From Pseudomonas capeferrum (GTDB lineage: Bacteria > Pseudomonadota > Gammaproteobacteria > Pseudomonadales > Pseudomonadaceae): a stretch of 64,000 nucleotides of DNA. Both the position numbers and the translations under genes were made by a program. Positions 18,409 through 26,000 of this stretch are shown here, piece by piece (positions within the stretch are counted from its first letter, which is position 1; each line of letters opens with the position of its first letter). The notes under the pieces were generated by a model. The model saw only the letters and a program-made list of their open reading frames with translations, did no database searches and was not told the DNA's origin. The stretch lies in NCBI RefSeq assembly GCF_000731675.1, contig NZ_JMIT01000001.1:743526-807525 (forward strand). The letters run 5' to 3'.

Positions 18409-19253
18409 CGGACATCCAACGCTTGCTGCAAAGCCGCAGCTTTGTCGAACTGGGCGCGCGCCAGCGGGCCCGCGCCGTACTCGACCCGGGTAGCTTCCGC
18501 GAACTGCTCGGCCCGTTCGACCGGCTCATGTCGCCCTGGCTGCCACGCCAGGGCATCGTGCCCCAGGCCGATGATGGCGTGGTCATCGCCAAGGGCCGCC
18601 TGAACGGCCGCCATACCGTGCTCGCCGCTATCGAAGGGGGCTTCCAGGGTGGCAGCATGGGCGAGGTGGGCGGGGCCAAGATCGCCGGTGCCTTGGAGCT
18701 GGCCATCGAAGACAACCGCAACGGCACGCCGACCAGCGCCGTGTTGCTGCTGGAAACCGGTGGCGTGCGCTTGCAGGAGGCCAACCTTGGGCTGGCGGCG
18801 ATTGCCGAGATCCAGGCCGCGATCGTGGCGTTGCGCAGCTACCAGCCGGTCATCGGCCTTATCGCAGGTGCGGTCGGCTGCTTCGGCGGCATGTCCATCG
18901 CTGCCGGGCTGTGCAGCCACTTGCTGGTCACCCGCGAGGCGCGCCTGGGCCTCAATGGCCCGCAGGTGATCGAGCAGGAAGCGGGCATCGGCGAATACGA
19001 CGCCAAGGACCGGCCCTTCATCTGGAGCCTCACCGGTGGCGAGCAGCGCCATGCCAGCGGGCTGGTGGATGGCTACGTCGCCGACGATGTGGATGCCATC
19101 CGCCAGCAGCTTCTGCAACTGCTCGACACCCCAGCCACAGACCGGGCCAGCCGCCATGCCTGGTTCCTTGAGCGGCTGTCGCGCCTGGGCGATGACTGCC
19201 CGCAACTGGATGCCGCCGCCGTGCGCACCCTCTATCAAGGAGAAACCCAATGA
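18405..19253 (+). CDS. mdcD: Malonate decarboxylase beta subunit
   Basis: A 282-aa carboxyltransferase-fold subunit that, with MdcE, decarboxylates malonyl-S-ACP to acetyl-S-ACP. The crotonase-like core includes IEGGFQGGSMGEVGGAKIAGAL, VLLLETGGVRLQEANLGL and GAVGCFGGMSIAAGLCSHLL, the expected oxyanion-hole glycines. A biotin site is absent, as expected for the biotin-independent type. It overlaps mdcC and mdcE by 4 bp each, so expression is tightly coupled. Confidence 0.95.
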   Translation: MTDIQRLLQSRSFVELGARQRARAVLDPGSFRELLGPFDRLMSPWLPRQGIVPQADDGVVIAKGRLNGRHTVLAAIEGGFQGGSMGEVGGAKIAGALELAIEDNRNGTPTSAVLLLETGGVRLQEANLGLAAIAEIQAAIVALRSYQPVIGLIAGAVGCFGGMSIAAGLCSHLLVTREARLGLNGPQVIEQEAGIGEYDAKDRPFIWSLTGGEQRHASGLVDGYVADDVDAIRQQLLQLLDTPATDRASRHAWFLERLSRLGDDCPQLDAAAVRTLYQGETQ

Positions 19254-20041
19254 ACCGTGCCTCGAACTGGCTGCCGGGCCTGGCCGGCGGCCAAGCGTTG
19301 CCGGGCTACCCTGCGTCGCTGCAGGTGATCGACGGCGAACTGGACAACCGCCTGGCCCGCTTCATTGCTGTGGTGCCAGATGCGCACAACCCGTTCCCCC
19401 GGGCCCGCGCGGGTGAAGTAGGCCTGCTGGAAGGCTGGGGGTTGGCCAAGGCGGTGAGCGAGGCGGTCGAGGCCGACCGCCACGGCGAGAAGCGCGCGAT
19501 TGTCGCGGTCATCGATGTGCCGAGCCAGGCCTATGGACGCCGCGAAGAAGCGTTGGGCATTCACCAGGCCCTGGCCGGTGCGGTGCAGGCGTATGCCCGG
19601 GCGCGCCTGGCCGGGCACCCGGTGATTGGCTTGCTGGTCGGCAAGGCGATGTCGGGTGCTTTTCTGGCGCATGGCTATCAAGCCCAGCGCCTGATCGCGT
19701 TGGATGACGCCGGGGTGATGGTGCATGCCATGGGCAAGGCCGCCGCCGCGCGCATTACCCTGCGCAGCGTCGAAGCGCTGGAAGCCCTGGCCGCAGAGGT
19801 GCCGCCGATGGCTTACGACCTCGACAGCTACGCCTCGCTGGGTTTGCTGTGGCGACGCCTTGGCGTGGACAACGCCGAGACGCCAAGCGCCGACGACCTG
19901 GCCCGGGTGCGTACGTGCCTGGCCGACGCTGTGCGCGATATCGGCAGCTCGACCGACCTGTCATCGCGGCTGACGGGCGAGAATCGGCGGGCGTCGCGCG
20001 AGGTGCGCGAGCACCTGCGTCGTCAGTGGCAGGGGGCCTGA
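19250..20041 (+). CDS. mdcE: Malonate decarboxylase gamma subunit
   Basis: A 263-aa partner of MdcD. Conserved stretches include VIDVPSQAYGRREEALGIHQAL, the GHPVIGLLVGKAMSGAFLAHG core and HAMGKAAAARIT. Together MdcD and MdcE form the biotin-independent malonyl-ACP decarboxylase. Overlaps the mdcD stop by 4 bp. mdcG starts 1 bp after its stop. Confidence 0.95.
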   Translation: MNRASNWLPGLAGGQALPGYPASLQVIDGELDNRLARFIAVVPDAHNPFPRARAGEVGLLEGWGLAKAVSEAVEADRHGEKRAIVAVIDVPSQAYGRREEALGIHQALAGAVQAYARARLAGHPVIGLLVGKAMSGAFLAHGYQAQRLIALDDAGVMVHAMGKAAAARITLRSVEALEALAAEVPPMAYDLDSYASLGLLWRRLGVDNAETPSADDLARVRTCLADAVRDIGSSTDLSSRLTGENRRASREVREHLRRQWQGA

Positions 20042-20042
20042 G

Positions 20043-20657
20043 ATGAGCACGCCACGCCCACACGACCTGCTCTGGGGCTTGCCCCTGTCTGCGCTGCCTG
20101 ACGATACCCCGCAGTGGGCGCTGCAGGTGGTGGCATGCGGCCAACCTGTGGTGGTGCGCCGTGCAGCCTGCGCTGACGGCTGGGTGGCGGTGGGCGTACG
20201 CGGGCAAAGCCGGGATCAGCGGCTGGGCACGCAGATGCGCCTGGGCGATATCCAGCGTCTGCAAAGCCCTGAGGCATTGCGCGGGTGCGCGCCGAGCCCT
20301 TGGCCTGCACTACAGGCCTTGGCCTCGGCGGCCCCGGTGCTCGACACCTGCGGGCTGGCCTGGGGCCCGACGGGTGGGGTGGGCTATCAGTTGGCCACGG
20401 GTATCAACGTGCTGCACCTGGCCAGCGATCTGGACCTGGTGCTGCGTGCACCGCACCCTTTGACGCGCGCAAAGGCCCTGGAACTGCTGGACATCCTCGA
20501 CTGCGCACCGTGCCGCATTGATGTGCAGCTGGAAACACCGGCAGGCGCCGTCGCCCTGCGCGAGTGGGCAGGTTGTGCCCGGCGCGTACTGCTCAAATCG
20601 CCGCTCGGCGCGCGCCTGGTCAGCGACCCCTGGGCTGCCCTGGAGTGCGCGGCATGA
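20043..20657 (+). CDS. mdcG: Phosphoribosyl-dephospho-CoA transferase
   Basis: A 204-aa MdcG-family nucleotidyltransferase that attaches the prosthetic group made by MdcB to the carrier protein MdcC. It opens with RPHDLLWGLPLSALPDDTPQW and has the family pattern VRGQSRDQRLGTQMRLGDIQ and SDLDLVLRAPHPLTRAKALELL, where the D-L-D-L is expected to bind metal. A ribosome-binding AGGGGG precedes the ATG. It overlaps mdcH by 4 bp. Confidence 0.93.
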   Translation: MSTPRPHDLLWGLPLSALPDDTPQWALQVVACGQPVVVRRAACADGWVAVGVRGQSRDQRLGTQMRLGDIQRLQSPEALRGCAPSPWPALQALASAAPVLDTCGLAWGPTGGVGYQLATGINVLHLASDLDLVLRAPHPLTRAKALELLDILDCAPCRIDVQLETPAGAVALREWAGCARRVLLKSPLGARLVSDPWAALECAA

Positions 20658-21574
20658 GCAGCCTGTTCGCGTTCCCCGGCCAAGGTGCTCAGCAGGTGGG
20701 CATGTTGCATCGTCTGCCTGACGGCGCCGGTCAATTACTGGAAGAGGCCAGTGATACCTTGGGCCAGAGCGCCCTGGGCCTGGACAGCCAGGAGGCCCTG
20801 CAGGGCACCCGTGCGGTGCAGCTTTGCCTGCTGCTGAGCGGGGTTGCCTGGGCCCGTTGGCTGATGCAGCGCAGCCCTGCGCCGGACTACGTGGCCGGCT
20901 TGTCGATTGGCGCCTATCCCGCTGCGGTTGCGGCGGGTGCCCTGGGGTTCGCCGATGCTGTGCGGCTGGTGGCCCTGCGTGGCGAACTGATGCAGTGCGC
21001 CTATCCGCACGGTTACGGTATGACCGCACTCAGCGGCCTCGACCTGGCTAGCGTCGAGCGTTTGCTGAGGGCGGTGGGCGGTGAGGTCTACGTCGCCAAC
21101 CTCAACAGTGAGAACCAGATCGTCATTGCCGGCAGCGAGGCGGCCATGGCCGCGGTGGCACGCCGCGCGCGCAGCCTGGGCCAAGGCGTCGCACGGCGCC
21201 TGGCGGTGAGCGTGCCATCCCATTGCCCGCTGCTCGCCGGCCCGGCTGCAGAGCTTGCCAAGGCCTTTGCCACGGTCGAGCTGCGCCGGCCTGCGATCAC
21301 CTACCTGAGTGGCAGCAGTGCACGGCCAATCTTCGATACACAGCGCTTGCGCGACGACCTGGCCGGCAACATGGCACAGGTGGTGGATTGGCGTGCCACG
21401 TTGCGCAACGCCTATGAACGCGGTGTACGCCTGCACCTGGAAATACCGCCGGGCAGTGTGCTCAGCGGCCTGGCCCGGCCGGTGTTTGAACAGGGCAGGG
21501 TGGTGAGCGTGGAAGGCACCCGACCGGATACCCTCGACGCGCTGCTGCGCCAGGAGGTGGCCCAGAACCGATGA
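20654..21574 (+). CDS. mdcH: Malonyl-CoA:ACP transacylase of the malonate decarboxylase
   Basis: A 306-aa FabD-like acyltransferase that loads malonyl on the carrier protein in the activation step. It shows the FPGQGAQQVGM start, the active-site serine in VAGLSIGAYPAAVAAGAL (GLSIG), and the SVPSHCPLL segment with the catalytic His. The ATG overlaps the mdcG stop (ATGA). An upstream in-frame extension to 20564 is not used. The next gene, mdcL, begins 163 bp later after a REP-like palindrome. Confidence 0.95.
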   Translation: MSSLFAFPGQGAQQVGMLHRLPDGAGQLLEEASDTLGQSALGLDSQEALQGTRAVQLCLLLSGVAWARWLMQRSPAPDYVAGLSIGAYPAAVAAGALGFADAVRLVALRGELMQCAYPHGYGMTALSGLDLASVERLLRAVGGEVYVANLNSENQIVIAGSEAAMAAVARRARSLGQGVARRLAVSVPSHCPLLAGPAAELAKAFATVELRRPAITYLSGSSARPIFDTQRLRDDLAGNMAQVVDWRATLRNAYERGVRLHLEIPPGSVLSGLARPVFEQGRVVSVEGTRPDTLDALLRQEVAQNR

Positions 21575-21591
21575 TGGCAGGCTGGAGCGAT

Positions 21592-21640
21592 GCCTGTAGG
21601 AGCGGCCTTGTGTCGCGAAAGGCCGCAAAGCGGCCCCGAC
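21592..21640. repeat. REP-like palindrome inside the mdc operon
   Basis: A GC-rich repeat with stem GCGGCCTT / AAGGCCGC (21602-21626) followed by another GCGGCCCC half. It is of the family seen at many intergenic sites in P. putida-type genomes. It lies between mdcH and mdcL and could attenuate or stabilise operon mRNA. Confidence 0.75.
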
Positions 21641-21737
21641 AATCTGGCAACTCCCACATTGACCGCGTGAGCCGCGCAAGTGTGTGTTTACGAAGAACAA
21701 CAACAAGCAACTTCGACACTACCTGAGGACAACAACA

Positions 21738-22160
21738 ATGATTATCTATGGTGTGGCTCTGCTGGCGGTATGCACGCTTGCCGGCGTCATCGTCGGCGAC
21801 TTCCTGGGCGTGCTGCTGGGTGTCAAATCCAACGTGGGCGGGGTCGGCATCGCCATGATCCTGCTGATTTGTGCGCGGCTGTACAGGCAGCGCCATGGCG
21901 GCATGAGCAAGGAGTGCGAGTTCGGCGTCGGCTTCTGGGGCGCCATGTACATCCCGGTGGTGGTGGCCATGGCCGCCCAACAGAATGTGGTAACCGCCCT
22001 GCATGGCGGGCCGGTGGCGTTGCTGGCGGCGATCGGCGCGGTACTGGTGTGCGGTGCGACCATCGCGCTGATCAGCCGCAGCCACCGCGGCGAACCCTTG
22101 CCCGCGCTTGAGCCTGCCCCCGAAACCCAGGTGCAGGTTGCCCCTGCAGGAGGTCGTTGA
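21738..22160 (+). CDS. mdcL: Malonate transporter subunit MdcL/MadL
   Basis: A 140-aa inner-membrane protein of the MadL family with about four hydrophobic segments (for example IIYGVALLAVCTLAGVIVGD and VALLAAIGAVLVCGATIALI). With MdcM it forms the malonate uptake system. ATG 21738 follows TGAGGACAACAACA. The ORF could extend upstream to 21684, but that adds a polar leader. Its stop is 3 bp before the mdcM ATG. Confidence 0.92.
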   Translation: MIIYGVALLAVCTLAGVIVGDFLGVLLGVKSNVGGVGIAMILLICARLYRQRHGGMSKECEFGVGFWGAMYIPVVVAMAAQQNVVTALHGGPVALLAAIGAVLVCGATIALISRSHRGEPLPALEPAPETQVQVAPAGGR

Positions 22161-22162
22161 TC

Positions 22163-22927
22163 ATGTGGCCAATCATGGACAATGCCCTGGAACACAACGG
22201 CCTGATCACGGCCTTCGCGGTGGTCGGTGCGATCATGTGGTTGTCGGTACTGATGTCGAAATACCTGACCTTCGGCCGGGTGCACGGCTCGGCGATTGCC
22301 ATCGTCATCGGCCTGGTGCTGGCCTGGGTGGGCGGCACTGTTACCGGCGGGCAAAAAGGCCTGGCGGACATGGCGCTGTTCTCAGGCATCGGCCTGATGG
22401 GCGGGGCGATGCTGCGAGACTTCGCCATCGTCGCCACGGCCTTCGAAGTGCAGGCCACCGAAGCCCGCAAGGCCGGGATGATTGGCGCCGTGGCGTTGCT
22501 GCTGGGCACGGTACTGCCGTTTATTGTCGGTGCGGCGGTCGCCTATGCGTTCGGTTACCGCGATGCCGTGAGCATGACCACCATCGGTGCGGGCGCCGTC
22601 ACCTATATCGTCGGGCCAGTGACGGGCGCGGCCCTGGGTGCCAGCTCCGATGTGATGGCGTTGTCGATTGCCACGGGGTTGATCAAGGCGATTCTGGTCA
22701 TGGTGTTCACGCCGGTATCGGCGCGCCTGCTGGCCCTGGACAACCCGCGTTCGGCCATGGTGTTCGGCGGTTTGGCCGGGACGGTGTCGGGGGTGACGGC
22801 AGGGTTGGCGGCAACGGACCGGCGGCTGGTGCCCTACGGCGCGTTGACAGCGACATTCCATACCGGGCTGGGCTGCCTGATGGGGCCTTCGATCTTGTAT
22901 TTCTGTGTGCGTGGGTTGATGGGTTAA
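22163..22927 (+). CDS. mdcM: Malonate transporter subunit MdcM/MadM
   Basis: A 254-aa polytopic inner-membrane protein of the MadM family, partner of MdcL in malonate import. Many glycine-rich membrane segments are visible (IVIGLVLAWVGGTVTGGQKG, GAVALLLGTVLPFIVGAAVA, GAGAVTYIVGPVTGAALGAS). ATG 22163 is preceded by AGGAGG. A TTG two codons upstream is the alternative. Last gene of the mdc operon. A hairpin follows it. Confidence 0.93.
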   Translation: MWPIMDNALEHNGLITAFAVVGAIMWLSVLMSKYLTFGRVHGSAIAIVIGLVLAWVGGTVTGGQKGLADMALFSGIGLMGGAMLRDFAIVATAFEVQATEARKAGMIGAVALLLGTVLPFIVGAAVAYAFGYRDAVSMTTIGAGAVTYIVGPVTGAALGASSDVMALSIATGLIKAILVMVFTPVSARLLALDNPRSAMVFGGLAGTVSGVTAGLAATDRRLVPYGALTATFHTGLGCLMGPSILYFCVRGLMG

Positions 22928-22930
22928 GGC

Positions 22931-22954
22931 GATGGGCTGCGCAGCAGCCCCATC
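22931..22954 (+). terminator. Hairpin after mdcM
   Basis: Near-perfect inverted repeat GATGGGCTGC / GCAGCCCCATC with a 3-nt loop, 4 bp after the mdcM stop. There is no T-run, so termination strength is uncertain. Position and symmetry suggest the end of the mdc transcript. Confidence 0.55.
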
Positions 22955-22992
22955 CCCCGAATCGGGGAAAGCCGTTGGGGAATCCTCCCCAA
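22953..22992. promoter_or_regulatory. Candidate activator-binding palindromes upstream of mcoA
   Basis: Two inverted repeats lie 50-90 bp upstream of the sigma-54 promoter: TCCCCCGAATCGGGGA at 22953-22968 and TTGGGGAATCCTCCCCAA at 22975-22992. The first closely matches palindromes upstream of the second sigma-54 promoter at 34696, so a common enhancer-binding protein is inferred. They could alternatively be terminator hairpins of the mdc operon, but neither is followed by a T-run. Confidence 0.45.
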
Positions 22993-23042
22993 TCTGTTTC
23001 GGTTGATCGCATAACACATTGAAATTAATAGTAATTCACATG

Positions 23043-23058
23043 TGGCATATACCTTGCT
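23043..23058 (+). promoter_or_regulatory. Sigma-54 promoter of the mcoA operon
   Basis: TGGCAT-N5-TTGCT, with the invariant GG (23044-23045) and GC (23056-23057) separated by exactly 10 bp. It lies 40 bp upstream of the mcoA ATG, leaving a short leader containing the GGAGG ribosome-binding site. Mn oxidation in P. putida GB-1 is known to need the sigma-54-type activator MnxR, which fits. Confidence 0.8.
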
Positions 23059-23097
23059 GAACCTCCTCGCAGAGTTCCTGTGTTCCGGAGGTGCAGC

Positions 23098-26000
23098 ATG
23101 TCGACCCCGCTCAAAGGCCCCGTCCTGTCATCATTCTTCCTGGCCCTGCTTGGCTGGGAAGCGACCAGCGAGGCAGCTGTACAGTGCCAGCGCACCTTGG
23201 TTGCCAATGTGGTGGCACTGGACCAGCCGCTGATGTTCAACCGCCTCGGCGCGCAAAACGCCAATGGCATGATGTTCGCCTTGCGCGAGGATGTGGTGGA
23301 CGAGCACCAGGTCCCGCTCGGCAAAGGTGGCGCCGCCGTGCCTGGTAAAGTCACTTTGCGCCCGGACAAGCGTCCACGGCCAATCGTGTTGCGCGTGGCG
23401 GCAGGCGATTGCCTCACCGTCAACCTGACCAACCTGCTGGCTTACCAGGCCAACCCCAACAAGCACGGCATCGACCACGAAGAGAACGAGGCCGAAGGTG
23501 AGGAGGAGGAAGGGCCGGAAACCGAATTCGAAAACGAAGGCGGTGAGCACTTCGTTGCCGATGAGCAAGTCAGCGACCGCCACGTAGGCTTTCAGGTCAA
23601 TGGCATGCAAGCGGTCAACAGCATTGGCGATATTGCTGCCAACACCGGCCGCAACGGCAACTTCCTGGTGTCACCGGGCAATACCCGCAGCTACACCCTG
23701 TATGCCGAACGCGAAGGGGCGTTCGCCGCCACCAGCCAAGGCGCGACCTTCGGCGGCCAGGGCGGTGCCGGTAATGTTGCCAATGGCTTGTTCGGCCAGG
23801 TGGTGGTGGTGCCCAAAGGCGGGCGCACCTTCCGCAACACCCTCACAGAAGAAGAGATGCGCCTGGCCAGCACCGGCCGCACCGCCACTGGCCAACCGGT
23901 TATCGATTACCAGGCACGCTACCCGCAGGCCGAGCCTTGGATCACCGAAGGCAAGGCCGGTAAACCGATCATCGCCATGGTCGATGGCAACGAGATCCTC
24001 AACAGCGAGACCGATGCCATTGTCATGGGCCCCAACCCCGATGGCAGCTTCCCGCGTTCGACCTATCCGCTGGAAAGCGTCAACAAACGTAACCCGGCGC
24101 TGCCCAACCGGCTGGACGCGTTCCGTGATTTCGCCTCGCAGTTCGCCGACGAAGTGGCCGCAACCCAGGCCTTCCCCGGTTACTGGGCCGACCCGATCAT
24201 GGGCCATGTACTGGAGCCGACCCGTGATTCGTTCATGATCAACTACGGCTCTGGGGGCATGGGTGCCGAAGTGGTGGCCAACCGCCTGGGCGTGGGCCCG
24301 ATGCACGACTGCTTGTCCTGCGCCTACGAGGAGTTCTTCCTCAGCGCCCACACCGTGGGCGATATCGGCACACTGGTGGATGTGCCGGCCAACGTTGGCC
24401 TGGAGAACATCCGCCCAGGCGAGACGCCGCCGGCCAGTGCCATCGGCGTCAAGGCCAGCATGGCCCTGTACCCGTCAGAACCGGCCAACGTCCACCACAG
24501 CTACATTGGTGACTTCACCAAGTTCCGCAACACGCACAACGGTCACGAACAGCACATCTTCCATTTGCACGGGCACCAGTGGCTGTTCAACCCCAACGAC
24601 GATAACTCCGACTACGTCGACGCCCAGGGTATCGGCCCGGGCATCGGCTACACCTACGAGATCGCCAACGGTGGCTCTGGCAACCGTAACCGGGTGGCCG
24701 GCGATGCCATCTATCACTGCCACTTCTACCCGCACTTCGCCCAGGGCATGTGGGCCATGTGGCGGGTGCACGATGTGTTCGAGGAAGGCACCCGGCTGGA
24801 GGTCAGTGGCCAGGCCGCGAACGGCTACCACAGCACCCCGTTTGCCCTGCGCAGCGGCAAACCGGCGGTTGGCGCGCGGGCCTTGCCCGACGGTGAAATC
24901 ATTGCGGGCACACCCATCCCCGCCATCGTCCCACTGCCTGGCAAAGCCATGGCGCCCATGCCGGGCAAGGTGGTCGTGGTACCCAAGCTTGCCGAGCAAC
25001 GGGTGGCAGCCAATGACGAGGAGGATGACGACGGCGAGGAGGGCGACGATGACCATGGCCATGGGGTAGCTGAACCCAAGGCCGTCGGCTCGCTGGCACT
25101 GGTCGACCGCAGCGAGAGCAACCGTAACGCCGACGGCACCTTGAAAAACCCCGGTTATCCGTTCTGGATCGGTGGCATGGAAAGCAGCGTCGGCCAACGG
25201 CCTCCCACCCCGCCGCTGGACATGCTCGACCCTGCACTGGCCCAGCAACTCAAGAACAGCGGCAACGCCCTGTGGGCCAACCTGGACGCCAACCAGGTCG
25301 ATGGTTGGGATGGTGGCCTCGGCCGGCATGCACTGGATGGTGTTTCGGCAGGGGGTGAAGCACAGACCACCACCACCAAGCTGGATTTCTCCAAGGTGGT
25401 GCACAAAGCCAAGCCGATCTACCTGCCCGAAGAGGGCACGGAAGTCGAGCAGGCAGCCATGAAGTTCCACGCCAAGGCCGAGCACCCCAGCTATGCGCTG
25501 ATACCCGGCAGCCAACCGGTGGCGCGTAACTTCCGCACCAACGGCGCCCTGCCGACCGCCGGTGCGCCGTTCTTCGAACCCTGCATGGACGACCGTGGCA
25601 AGCGCCTCACCCAGTCGTCGGGTGTGGGCGAGTACGCCAGCGGCGAGAGCCTGACCGGCATGAACTTCCGCGGCGCTTCTACCTTCACCGCCGACCGCCC
25701 GCGCATCTACAAGGGCGCCAATATCCAGTTCGATGCGGTCTACAACAAGGTCGGCTACCACTTCCCGCAGGCACGCATCATCGCCCTCTGGGAAGATGCC
25801 TGGCCGGTGATCACCAAGCAGCGCCCGCCAGAGCCGTTGGTGATGCGCATGAACACTTTCGACTGCACCATGTACCAGCACACCAACCTGATCCCCTCCA
25901 TTTATGAGATGGACGACTACCAGGTACGCACCCCGACCGACGTGATCGGCCAGCATATTCACCTGCCCAAGTGGGACCTCACCGCAGCCGACGGTTCGGC

